Of a stretch of 64,000 nt of DNA, positions 21,294 through 29,915 are shown one piece after another (within the stretch, counting starts at the first letter, position 1; each line of letters opens with the position of its first letter). The notes below the pieces were generated by a model. It was not told the DNA's origin. It saw only the letters and a list, made by a program, of their open reading frames with translations, and did no database searches. This DNA is from Brucella pecoris (lineage in GTDB: Bacteria > Pseudomonadota > Alphaproteobacteria > Rhizobiales > Rhizobiaceae). Location of the stretch: contig NZ_VEWK01000001.1 of NCBI RefSeq assembly GCF_006376675.1, forward strand, positions 619,679-683,678. Reading direction: 5' to 3'. Position numbers and translations under genes: made by a program.

Positions 21294-21445
21294 TGGTGTT
21301 TCGTGCCTTCGCGCGCCAGATCCGCCGTTGGATCGGCTGCAAGACGCTTGCGCGCCCGGTCGTCCATCAGCTCGTACCACATGGCGTTGAGCACGGCGAA
21401 AGCCGCAGCAAGCGGAAGCCCCAACAACCAGGAAAAATACCACAT
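21290..21445 (-). CDS. cydX: Cytochrome bd oxidase small subunit CydX
   Basis: This 51-aa single-helix protein begins MWYFSWLLGLPLAAAFAVLN and continues AMWYELMDD, the classic CydX/YbgT signature. It stabilises the CydAB haem centres in the inner membrane. It starts 23 bp after the cydB stop. The longer frame to 21523 is not needed, since the ATG at 21445 has a purine-rich upstream context. The C-terminal tail is hydrophilic and longer than in E. coli. Confidence 0.92.
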   Translation of the reverse strand: MWYFSWLLGLPLAAAFAVLNAMWYELMDDRARKRLAADPTADLAREGTKHH

Positions 21446-21468
21446 ATCGCTTTCCTTTCTTCGGTTGG

Positions 21469-22623
21469 TTAGTAAGCGTGATTGCTGTCGTCTTCGATCA
21501 TGTCCTTGTCGACCTTGCCCCACAGGACCTTATAGACCCAGGACGTGTAGATGACGATCAGCGGGAGGAAAATGAGCGTCACAACCAGCATGATGAACAG
21601 CGTCATATGGCTGGATGACGAATCCCATACCGTCAGGCTTGCACGAGGATCGATCGACGATGGCAGAATGAACGGGAACATCGACACGCCAACCGACGAA
21701 ATGATGCCGAAGATCGACAGCTTTCCGAACAGCAGCGGCGCTAGTTCACGACGGCTACGCAGTGCGATGAAGACTGCGAGTGCTCCCAGAATGCCAAGCG
21801 CCGGAGCGATCAGCAGGACAGGATAGTTCACATAATTGGCGAACCATGCACCGTGATCCAGTTCGACGGTCTTGCGCAGCGGATTGGATGGCCCGTCGGT
21901 AACGATGGTGCTCGTAATCCGGTAGCCTGAAATCCAGAACCAGCTAACCACGCCGGCCAGAACATAGAGCGCGACCGTCAGAAGAGAGGCGATACTGCCA
22001 TAGGACCGGGCGCGTGCCTGGATATCACCGGTCGTCTTCAGTACCAGCCAAGATGCGCCATGCATGCAGAGCATCGTTACCGAAAGCACCCCGCAAAGCA
22101 GTGCAAACGGATTGAGCAGACCGAAAAACGAACCTTCGTAGAAAATTTGCAGATCGTCGGCGAGACGGAAAGGAATGCCCTGCAAGACATTACCGACGGC
22201 AACGCCGAAGATGAGGGCAGGCACGAAACCGCCGATGAACAGCGCCCAGTCCCAGCCTCTCCTCCAGGCCACACTGTCACGCTTGGAGCGATATTTGAAA
22301 CCGACCGGACGCAGGATGAGTGCGAACAGAATGAGAAACATCGCCAGATAGAAACCCGAGAAGGACACTGCATAGAGCGGCGGCCAGGCGGCGAAAATGG
22401 CGCCGCCGCCGAGAATCAGCCAGACCTGATTGCCTTCCCAGACCGGGCCGATCGTATTGATGATAATGCGTCGCTCGACATCGGTTTTGCCAACGGCGGG
22501 CATGAGTATGTCGACACCGAGATCGAAGCCGTCCATCGCGGCAAAGGCGATCAGCAATACACCGAGCAGTACCCACCAGATGATGCGCAGGGTTTCATAG
22601 TCCAACAAATCGCTGAGTATCAT
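21469..22623 (-). CDS. cydB: Cytochrome bd ubiquinol oxidase subunit II
   Basis: This 384-aa membrane protein starts with a helix containing LRIIWWVLLGVLLIAFAAMDGFDLG and then GPVWEGNQVWLILGGGAIFAAWP, the canonical CydB opening. With CydA it forms the quinol oxidase used at low oxygen and under nitrosative stress. It lies 5 bp after cydA, so expression is coupled. Confidence 0.96.
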   Translation of the reverse strand: MILSDLLDYETLRIIWWVLLGVLLIAFAAMDGFDLGVDILMPAVGKTDVERRIIINTIGPVWEGNQVWLILGGGAIFAAWPPLYAVSFSGFYLAMFLILFALILRPVGFKYRSKRDSVAWRRGWDWALFIGGFVPALIFGVAVGNVLQGIPFRLADDLQIFYEGSFFGLLNPFALLCGVLSVTMLCMHGASWLVLKTTGDIQARARSYGSIASLLTVALYVLAGVVSWFWISGYRITSTIVTDGPSNPLRKTVELDHGAWFANYVNYPVLLIAPALGILGALAVFIALRSRRELAPLLFGKLSIFGIISSVGVSMFPFILPSSIDPRASLTVWDSSSSHMTLFIMLVVTLIFLPLIVIYTSWVYKVLWGKVDKDMIEDDSNHAY

Positions 22624-22628
22624 GATCC

Positions 22629-24206
22629 TTACTCCGCAGGTGCAATGCTGGCCGGGGCGAGTATTGCTTCCGGCTTGCTGTCAGGTTCAGGTCCAGCCTT
22701 GATAGCGCGGATCATCAGGCCCATCTCGATGATGAAGAGAACCGTATAGATCGCCACGAAACCAAGTATGGTCAGCAATACGGTGGATGCACCAAGATTG
22801 GAGACCCCGACCGCCGTCGGTAATATACCTTCGATGACCCAGGGCTGGCGGCCGAACTCCGCAACGATCCAGCCCATTTCCGCTGCGATCCACGGCAACG
22901 GTATCGCAAACACGGCGACCCGCAACAAGAACGGGTAACGGTCGAGTTTACGACGCGCAGACAGCACGAAGAACGTGCCCGTCAGCAGGATCAGGAAGAA
23001 GCCGATGCCGACCATGATGCGGAAGGCCCAGAACAGAGGCAGGACGCCAGGAACGGTATCGTTCGCCGCCTGCGTGATCTGTGCGTCTGTTGCCTGACGC
23101 GGATCGTCGACATAACGTTTCAGCAGAAGAGCATAGCCCATCCACTGGCTGTTATCGGCAAAAACGTCCTTGACCTCCTGCGGAACAGCATTCGTGTCGC
23201 CAGCCGCGCGGATTTTCTGCAAGGCGTCATAGGCGACGATACCGTTGCGGATATGGTTCTCGGCACTTTCAACAAGATCGTTGATGCCCTGGATAGGGGT
23301 TGTGAGAGAACGCGTACCGATGAGGCCCATGACCCATGGAATATGCACCGCGAAATGGGTTTCACGCGCTGCCTGGTCCGGGAAGCCGAATACGGTGAAC
23401 GAAGCCGGAGCTGGTTCTGTTTCCCACATGGCTTCGATAGCAGCGATCTTCATCTTCTGGTGTTCATTGGCCAGATAGCCGCTTTCGTCACCAAGGACGA
23501 CGACGGATAGCGAAGCGGCCAGACCGAAGGATGCCGCAATAGTCAGAGAGCGTTTGGCAAGCTCTACCGAACGGCCCTTGAGCAGATACCAGGCGGAAAC
23601 ACCGAGGACGAAAATGGATGCCGTGACATAACCGGCGGAAACCGTATGCACGAACTTAGCCTGTGCGACCGGGTTCATCAGCACGGCGAAGAAATCGGTG
23701 ATTTCCATGCGCATGGTTTCAGGATTGAACGCTGATCCGACCGGGTTCTGCATCCAGCCATTGGCGATCAGAATCCACAGCGCCGAGAAATTGGAACCCG
23801 CCGCGACCGCGTAGGTCGCCATGAGGTGCCCAACTTTCGACAGGCGATCCCAGCCGAAAAAGAACAGACCTACGAAGGTCGCTTCAAGGAAAAACGCCAT
23901 GAGGCCTTCAATGGCGAGCGGTGCGCCGAAGATGTCGCCGACATAATGGCTGTAATAGCTCCAGTTCATGCCGAACTGGAATTCCATCACGATCCCCGTT
24001 GCAACGCCCATGACAAAGTTGATGCCAAATAGCGTACCCCAAAATTTCGTCATCTGCCGCCAGATGAGTCGCCCCGTCATAACGTAAACGGTTTCCATGA
24101 TGGCAAGCAGCACGGAAAGACCCAAGGTCAGAGGTACGAAGAGGAAGTGATAAAGTGCCGTGATTGCAAATTGCAATCGCGACAGGGAGACAATATCGAG
24201 TTCCAT
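22629..24206 (-). CDS. cydA: Cytochrome bd ubiquinol oxidase subunit I
   Basis: This subunit of about 525 aa starts MELDIVSLSRLQFAITALYH, with His20 matching the b595 haem ligand. FVHTVSAGYVTASIF carries the b558 His. The quinol loop starts at GDESGYLANEHQK. The C-terminal GWIVAEFGRQPWVIEG is the hallmark of CydA. Its length matches the E. coli-type long form. ATG 24206 is the family start; the frame runs on to 24314 without support. Confidence 0.96.
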   Translation of the reverse strand: MELDIVSLSRLQFAITALYHFLFVPLTLGLSVLLAIMETVYVMTGRLIWRQMTKFWGTLFGINFVMGVATGIVMEFQFGMNWSYYSHYVGDIFGAPLAIEGLMAFFLEATFVGLFFFGWDRLSKVGHLMATYAVAAGSNFSALWILIANGWMQNPVGSAFNPETMRMEITDFFAVLMNPVAQAKFVHTVSAGYVTASIFVLGVSAWYLLKGRSVELAKRSLTIAASFGLAASLSVVVLGDESGYLANEHQKMKIAAIEAMWETEPAPASFTVFGFPDQAARETHFAVHIPWVMGLIGTRSLTTPIQGINDLVESAENHIRNGIVAYDALQKIRAAGDTNAVPQEVKDVFADNSQWMGYALLLKRYVDDPRQATDAQITQAANDTVPGVLPLFWAFRIMVGIGFFLILLTGTFFVLSARRKLDRYPFLLRVAVFAIPLPWIAAEMGWIVAEFGRQPWVIEGILPTAVGVSNLGASTVLLTILGFVAIYTVLFIIEMGLMIRAIKAGPEPDSKPEAILAPASIAPAE

Positions 24207-24368
24207 CTCTTTAAGCCGGTAACCCGGCCCTCCTGGTGTTATGAGCAGCGCTTCAACGCAGCCCCCTTTTGAACGCGGCGGCTTCTTGAAAACCGTACTC
24301 CGCCTCAATTTCAAATACCGGTCCAGATATGGACACAGACTTCAAATCATTCTCCATGTCCGCGCGGC

Positions 24369-26051
24369 TTATCTCATGGTCTCGAGGATTTCGCCAAAGC
24401 GCGGTGACACCCTACCTACGGACTCAACTAGAGCACCTTGATTTAAAACAATGATCCGTTCGCAAATTTGCGCTTCGCGACGGATATGCGTGGCAATCAG
24501 CAACGTGCGTGAATCTGCCTTGACCTTGAGGCGTTCAAGCACGTCCTGAGCTGTTGCGACGTCCAGACCTTCGGTCGGTTCATCCAGCAGCCAGAGCGGA
24601 ACATCGGTCAGGAAAAGGCGCGCGAGGGCCAGACGACGCGCCTGCCCGCCCGACAACCCCAGGCCCCCCTCGCCCAGCATCGCGTCCAGCCCCGCAGGCA
24701 GCTCAGTGATAAATGCACCAAGGCCTGCGGCTTGCAACGCATCCATCAGTTCCTGATCGCTCGCGTCGGCTCGTGCCAGCCGGAGATTGTCGCGAAGACT
24801 ATCCTGAAAAAGCTCTGTCCGTTGTGTGAGAAGACGTGCCGCTAGAACAGCCACATTGCCGTGGCCTGCTGGAATTTCTCCAGCAAGCAGATTGAACAGG
24901 GTCGATTTGCCAGCGCCGCTTGTTCCGACGATGGCAACCCGCTCGCCAACTGCAATATCGAGGTCGATGTTTTTCAATGCATCGTGATCAGCGCCATCGT
25001 GACGAACGCACACGTTTTCCAGATGAATTGCCGTTCCACTCAGAGGCGTTTGGGGTATCGCCAGTTCGGCATTATCCAGCAGTTGAGGTGCAACGCGCTT
25101 GGCGGCAAGTATCGTGCGCCCGAGCTCCATTGCACCACGCCGTAATGCCGAAAAAGGCTCCATCGCACCAAGAATGACGAGCATTCCGAGTGCTGCAACG
25201 GGCGCACCGATGGTGCCTGCCTGCATCAGCAATCCAACGGCGACAAGGCCGCCTGCAAGGAGTGCCGCGTGAACAATACCGAACCCGGCGCCTGTAACGA
25301 TCTCGATGCGGTTCAACTTACGATCCGATGTGGCGACGTAGCCATCCGCGCGGGCGATTGCCAGTTGCTGGTTTTCGAGCCGCCCCGCCATAAGAAGTTC
25401 GGTTTGCCCGGCAACCAGATCGACCGTGCGGGCGCGTAGCGCTTCCGTACCTTTTGCGCGCTGGCGCATGGATTTTTCAGAACGTCTAGCCGCAGCCAGT
25501 GGAATGCCAAGCCCCGCAACAAGCAGGACAACCGCTACGAGCAGCCCGAAAAGCGGGCTCATCATACCGAGAGCGATACCGGCCACAAGCGCAGTGGCAA
25601 GCGCGGCACCGACAGGCACCACCACGCGCAGATAAAGAGAGTCGAGCGCATCTATATCTGCGGTCAGGCGAAACAGGAGACGCGCAGGGCGTTTCAGAAG
25701 TGTGTTTGCAGCGGTTGGGCGTGCCCAGCTACGGAACAGCTTTTCGCGGAGTGCCGCAAGGATGGCGAGCGTTGCATCATGGGTGACGAGCCGTTCGAGA
25801 TAACGCGAGCCGGTGCGCAGGATAGCGAGCAGGCGAATACCGGCAGCGGGTGCAAATACATCAAATACAACTGCCGTTGCGATGCTCAAGCCCGCAATCG
25901 CGGTTGCCGTTATGAACCAGCCCGACAGGCCGACAAGCGCAATACCTGCAAGAACAGTTACGGTTGCTGTCGCGATACCGGCAAGTAGTGCCGTCCCCTT
26001 GGTCTGGAAGAAAAGCCGCAAAATCGGCTGCAATGACTGGAAACCGTTCAT
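24369..26051 (-). CDS. cydC: Thiol reductant ABC exporter subunit CydC
   Basis: This half-transporter of about 560 aa has six N-terminal membrane helices (about 20-310) and a C-terminal ATPase with Walker A GTSGAGKST and signature LSGGQARRLALARLF. With CydD it exports cysteine/glutathione to the periplasm and is needed for cytochrome bd assembly. Its ATG overlaps the cydD stop by ATGA. A 162-bp gap before cydA holds no gene. Confidence 0.94.
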   Translation of the reverse strand: MNGFQSLQPILRLFFQTKGTALLAGIATATVTVLAGIALVGLSGWFITATAIAGLSIATAVVFDVFAPAAGIRLLAILRTGSRYLERLVTHDATLAILAALREKLFRSWARPTAANTLLKRPARLLFRLTADIDALDSLYLRVVVPVGAALATALVAGIALGMMSPLFGLLVAVVLLVAGLGIPLAAARRSEKSMRQRAKGTEALRARTVDLVAGQTELLMAGRLENQQLAIARADGYVATSDRKLNRIEIVTGAGFGIVHAALLAGGLVAVGLLMQAGTIGAPVAALGMLVILGAMEPFSALRRGAMELGRTILAAKRVAPQLLDNAELAIPQTPLSGTAIHLENVCVRHDGADHDALKNIDLDIAVGERVAIVGTSGAGKSTLFNLLAGEIPAGHGNVAVLAARLLTQRTELFQDSLRDNLRLARADASDQELMDALQAAGLGAFITELPAGLDAMLGEGGLGLSGGQARRLALARLFLTDVPLWLLDEPTEGLDVATAQDVLERLKVKADSRTLLIATHIRREAQICERIIVLNQGALVESVGRVSPRFGEILETMR

Positions 26052-27796
26052 TCGGCTGCCCTCCTCTGCCAAACCGGATTGTTATCCACACTGCCATCCA
26101 GACGGACGATGCGATCCATTCTGCGGGCAAGGGTTTCGTCATGGGTTGCGACGATCAGAGTCTTGCCTTTGGCGAGCTTGAGAAGATTATCGGCAATGAT
26201 CGTTGCCGTTTCCTGGTCAAGATGAGCAGTGGGTTCATCGGCCAGGATAATATCTGCATCCGGATCGACAGCCGCACGAGAAAGCGCCATCCGCAGGGCC
26301 TCGCCCCCCGAAATTCCGGCACCGTTCTCGCCAATCAAGCTGTTGCCGGTGACGCCGAGAACATGACCGAGCGCCATGTCATCGATGATAGCTGTTGTGA
26401 TTTCCACCCCGGCTTGTCGACCAAGCGTGACGTTCTGCCGGGCCGAGCCGGCAAAAATGTGCGGCTTCTGGCCGATCCAGCTCATTCTTGTGCGAAGCGC
26501 GGCGGCCGTGTCATCGGTCAGCTCAACATCTCCTATTTCAATCTTGCCAGTTTGTGGAGCTGTCAGTCCGGCAATAAGCGCCAGAACAGTCGATTTGCCG
26601 TAGCCGCTTGGAGCCAGCAGCGCCACGTGTTCTCCCGCCGCGATATTGAGGCTGAAATTATTGAAAATCTTGGCTCCGGTCCCATAACCAAAGTTGATAT
26701 TGCAAAGAGCAACTGTAGGAGCCCCGCCTTTTGTTGTTTGACTTCCCTCCTTCCCGATAACCGGCATCGAATGTTCAGCCAGTTTTTCGAGAGCATCAAT
26801 GGAGGCTTCACCTGCTGCGCGGTCGTGCCAGACGGCTGAAAGATCGCGCAATGGTTCGAAGAATGCGGGAGACAGAAGCAGGACGAAAAGACCTTCCGCC
26901 AATGTCAGCTTGTGGCCCCATGCTCCGAAGTTGAGCTGCCCCAGCAGATGGAAGCCGATATAAACAGCGACCATGGCAACGCCGATGGCCGCGAAAAGCT
27001 CAAGCACTGCTGAAGATAGAAATGCGATGCGCAGTACAGACATCGTCTTTGAACGCAAGGTTTCCGCATTGTCGCGCAACCGGTTCGCCGTCGCGTCAAC
27101 GGCATGGAATGTGCGGATGGTCGAAAGGCCACGTAGACGGTCGAGCAGAAAACCGTTCATGCCGCCAAGAGCGGTCAGTTGCTTTTCGCTGGCAGCCTTT
27201 GCACGCCAGCCGATCAGCGCCATGAAGATGGGTATCAACGGCGCAGCAACCATCAGGACAAGCGCCGCGGCCCACGAATACCAGAGAACAACCGCAAGTA
27301 TTGCCATTGGCACCAGCATCAGGCGGATGCGCACCGGCACAAAGCGCGAAAGATAGGGAACGACCATCTCCGCCTGTTCGGCGAGAATGCTTGCGGCCTC
27401 GCCGGATGACGGGCGCGTCACGTCGAGCGGTGAACGTTGCGCAAGCGCTGAAACAGCATTGGTTCGAAGTCGGGAAAGTTCCTGTCGGGCAGCGTCGAAA
27501 GCTTTTGCCGCGCCCGCACTGTCAAGGAGGCTGCGCAGACAGCCGAGAGCGAATATGCCAGCCGCGCAGTAGTAGATAGAGCCATCAAAGCCGGTATCCG
27601 CCAGCCGTCCGATGGCGTAAGCGAGAATGCCCGCCTGCGGTAGCCAGAGGAGTGAGGCTAACGCCTGAAAATATGCCCCCCGCTTCAGCAAGGACGGAAC
27701 AGGACGACGCTGCGAGCGGCGCGACTTTTGTTGATCGCCTACCGCTTCGCTGTCTTTTGCCGTCAATGTTTCCGTTCGGGGGACAACGGATGTCAC
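26048..27796 (-). CDS. cydD: Thiol reductant ABC exporter subunit CydD
   Basis: This 582-aa partner of CydC has six membrane helices followed by an ATPase domain with Walker A APSGYGKST, signature ISGGEALRMALSRAA and Walker B DIILADEPTAHLD. The N-terminal 35 residues are basic and hydrophilic. Its start overlaps the stop of the regulator gene by 4 bp, so the whole cluster is transcribed as regulator-cydD-cydC-cydA-cydB-cydX. Confidence 0.94.
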   Translation of the reverse strand: MTSVVPRTETLTAKDSEAVGDQQKSRRSQRRPVPSLLKRGAYFQALASLLWLPQAGILAYAIGRLADTGFDGSIYYCAAGIFALGCLRSLLDSAGAAKAFDAARQELSRLRTNAVSALAQRSPLDVTRPSSGEAASILAEQAEMVVPYLSRFVPVRIRLMLVPMAILAVVLWYSWAAALVLMVAAPLIPIFMALIGWRAKAASEKQLTALGGMNGFLLDRLRGLSTIRTFHAVDATANRLRDNAETLRSKTMSVLRIAFLSSAVLELFAAIGVAMVAVYIGFHLLGQLNFGAWGHKLTLAEGLFVLLLSPAFFEPLRDLSAVWHDRAAGEASIDALEKLAEHSMPVIGKEGSQTTKGGAPTVALCNINFGYGTGAKIFNNFSLNIAAGEHVALLAPSGYGKSTVLALIAGLTAPQTGKIEIGDVELTDDTAAALRTRMSWIGQKPHIFAGSARQNVTLGRQAGVEITTAIIDDMALGHVLGVTGNSLIGENGAGISGGEALRMALSRAAVDPDADIILADEPTAHLDQETATIIADNLLKLAKGKTLIVATHDETLARRMDRIVRLDGSVDNNPVWQRRAAE

Positions 27797-28377
27797 TCTC
27801 GCTTAGGCTCCTTTTTGGCCGATGCTCGCCCGCGCCCGAGCGCCACGATCCTGTCCGTGGTTTCAAGGAAGCGGGTCACTTTGGCGCCCAGCGCCAGAAG
27901 ACTGGTCAAACGGTCGGTATCGAGCCGCTTGACGTCGTCGTACCAGTTGGTCAGCCTTTCGATCAGGCCGTACATATCCTTCATGCGATCCTGCGCATAA
28001 AGATCGCTATCGCCTTCCGGTTGCTCCATCAGAATTTCGCGCAGAACGGTAAGCGTAGGATCGATCTCGCGCTTCTTGCGCTCCTCGGCGAGCGTACGCA
28101 GAATCTGCCACACGTCGTCGGGAGTCGTGAAAAAATCACGGCGATCGCCGGGAATGTGTTTCAGCAGCACCAGATTCCAGCCCTGCAATTCGCGAATACC
28201 CATGGATACGTTCGAACGCGAAACACCGAGCGCATCGACGATTTGGTCGGCGCAAAGAGGCTCGGGCGATATATAAAGCAGCGCATATATCTGTCCCACG
28301 GTGCGGTTGATGCCCCAACGGCTACCCATTTCGCCGAAGTGGAGCACGAACGACTGAACGATTGGCGACAATTCCAA
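27793..28377 (-). CDS. GbsR/MarR-family regulator heading the cyd operon
   Basis: This 194-aa winged-helix protein has GQIYALLYISPEPLCADQIVDALGVSRSNVSMGIREL (about 28-64) as its DNA-binding part. A C-terminal helical region rich in charged residues follows. Translation starts with TTG at 28377, behind a gggagagag purine tract. It overlaps cydD (ATGA) and has a near-perfect palindrome 21 bp in front of its start, so it probably autoregulates the cyd operon. Family members sense small ligands such as choline; what this one senses is unknown. Confidence 0.85.
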   Translation of the reverse strand: MELSPIVQSFVLHFGEMGSRWGINRTVGQIYALLYISPEPLCADQIVDALGVSRSNVSMGIRELQGWNLVLLKHIPGDRRDFFTTPDDVWQILRTLAEERKKREIDPTLTVLREILMEQPEGDSDLYAQDRMKDMYGLIERLTNWYDDVKRLDTDRLTSLLALGAKVTRFLETTDRIVALGRGRASAKKEPKRE

Positions 28378-28397
28378 AATTCTCTCTCCCGTAAATT

Positions 28398-28425
28398 CTG
28401 AATTTTCAGAAATTACTGAAATTCA
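28398..28425. promoter_or_regulatory. Palindromic operator candidate for the cyd-operon regulator
   Basis: CTGAATTTTCAG and CTGAAATTCAG flank AAATTA, giving a near-perfect inverted repeat with a nested TTCAG/CTGAA pair. It is just upstream of the first gene of the operon, where an autoregulatory MarR-type dimer would be expected to bind. Confidence 0.6.
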
Positions 28426-28771
28426 GATAATTCAATTGGCCTCATCCTTCAATCCGCATGTCCCAGGCGAAAGCCCGAATGGACAATTGGCCGCAGCCCT
28501 TGGACACTCCTCCAAATGCCCGAAAACAAGACAGGCCGCCGCTTCCACTCCGCAGTCGGTGGGCAGTCAGGCCAGGGATTCGGCAAATGGCAGATAGTGT
28601 TTCCGATCGGCAGGATAGCCGGTCTTGAAGCGAACTCCAAAACAGGACTCCGGGCAGACCGGACGCGACAGCCGCCACTTCCATTACGGAGTGACGAATT
28701 TCCCCATTTGGTGCGACGGAAAGTGTAAGTTTTCCGCCCTCTCCGCACCCTCAAGCATGATACCTACAGAC
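28426..28771. other. Intergenic region between phaG end and the cyd operon
   Basis: About 345 bp with normal GC content but no supported gene. Three overlapping frames of 70-101 codons have low-complexity Arg/Pro compositions and no credible start. The cyd promoter must lie at its left side on the minus strand. No terminator for phaG was found. Confidence 0.4.
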
Positions 28772-29125
28772 CTATAGCGGGTCGGAAGATGAAGGCAGCT
28801 CCTTGCTGTCCTGCGTTCTGTCGCGATGGATCACGGCGCGGCTGAGCAGCATGAGCGTTACCGGCGTTGTGACAACCACAAAGACGGTAATGAGCACTTC
28901 ATGCAGAATCGGCTTCGATTGCAAGATGGAGAAAAATATGATCGATGCGATCAAGATTCCACCGGCCCCAAACGATGAGCCAAGCGTGGGGGCATGAACG
29001 CGTTCGTAAAAGCTTTTGAAGCGGACAAGCCCGATGCATCCGACGAGCGTGAGGAAAGCGCCGGCGACTAGAAAAAAAGCAATGACAATAGCTGCCCATA
29101 CGGGAAGTTCGCCAGCGTTGTTCAT
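28772..29125 (-). CDS. phaG: Monovalent cation/H+ antiporter subunit G
   Basis: This 117-aa protein has three membrane helices (first AAIVIAFFLVAGAFLTLVGCIGLVR) and the MnhG/PhaG motif YERVHAPTLGSSFGAGGILIAS. It is the last subunit of the six-gene antiporter. The gene start overlaps the phaF stop (ATGA). Confidence 0.92.
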   Translation of the reverse strand: MNNAGELPVWAAIVIAFFLVAGAFLTLVGCIGLVRFKSFYERVHAPTLGSSFGAGGILIASIIFFSILQSKPILHEVLITVFVVVTTPVTLMLLSRAVIHRDRTQDSKELPSSSDPL

Positions 29126-29403
29126 TCGATCACCTCCCCGCGCATGAGGAATTTGGACAGCGCCACGGTGGCGACGAAACCCAGAAGAGCGATAATCAGC
29201 GCCGCTTCAAAATAGATGATGCTGCCTGTGCGTATGCCGAACGTGATCAGAAGCAGGAGTGCGTTGAGATAAAGCGCATCGGTTGCGAGAATCCGATCCT
29301 GCGCGCGCGGACCGATTAGAAGCCTGTAGACTGCGCAACCCATGGCGCCGAGAAGCATCAGTTGAGCGGCAAGCAGGGACCAGAAGATGATGACTGCGCT
29401 CAT
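29122..29403 (-). CDS. phaF: Monovalent cation/H+ antiporter subunit F
   Basis: This 93-aa small membrane protein has three helices and the family segment GPRAQDRILATDALYLNALLLL. It overlaps phaE and phaG by 4 bp on each side. Confidence 0.92.
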   Translation of the reverse strand: MSAVIIFWSLLAAQLMLLGAMGCAVYRLLIGPRAQDRILATDALYLNALLLLITFGIRTGSIIYFEAALIIALLGFVATVALSKFLMRGEVIE

Positions 29404-29915
29404 GCGGATTTCTCCTCTTCCACGATATCTGCGGCTCCGAATATCTTGATCAGCGGCTGCTCATATCTTTCCTTGATCGTATCGCGCCACGCCTGCGCGT
29501 CATCCAGATCGAGCACATGGATGGTCAGTTCATGCCTGGCAGCATTGTAATCTACCCAGGCCGTACCTGGCGTCGCGGTGATTATACAGGCCAGGACAGC
29601 AAGCGCAGTCCGGTTCTCGAGATCGAGTTGAATAACGACAAAGCCCGGACGCCGCTTGCGTTTGCGTGACAGAATGATGCTCGCAACCGTGATATTCGAT
29701 TGCAGGATGTCGTAGCTCATGGTTGCAAATAGCTTGAGCATCGTGGGAATTGAGCGAATATGGTTCTTCTGCGGTTGCAGGGCCGTCATGATCAGACATG
29801 CAATGAGAGCGATAATTGCGCCAAGCAGGAGTTGCGCCGGCGTAAAGCCATTCAAAAGCAGCCAGAACATGAGTAGCGAGACGAAAAGAAGCGGATAAGG
29901 CAGGATTCTCTTCAC
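29400..29915 (-). CDS. phaE: Monovalent cation/H+ antiporter subunit E
   Basis: This 171-aa protein has two or three N-terminal helices (LPYPLLFVSLLMFWLLLNGF) and a C-terminal cytoplasmic domain with ACIITATPGTAWVDYN, the MnhE signature. It overlaps phaD by ATGA. Confidence 0.92.
   Translation of the reverse strand: MKRILPYPLLFVSLLMFWLLLNGFTPAQLLLGAIIALIACLIMTALQPQKNHIRSIPTMLKLFATMSYDILQSNITVASIILSRKRKRRPGFVVIQLDLENRTALAVLACIITATPGTAWVDYNAARHELTIHVLDLDDAQAWRDTIKERYEQPLIKIFGAADIVEEEKSA

Noticed and set aside
28449..28754. 101-codon minus-strand frame between phaG and the cyd operon
   Set aside because: Arg/Pro/Ser-rich, overlaps other equally open frames, weak start context; left as intergenic.
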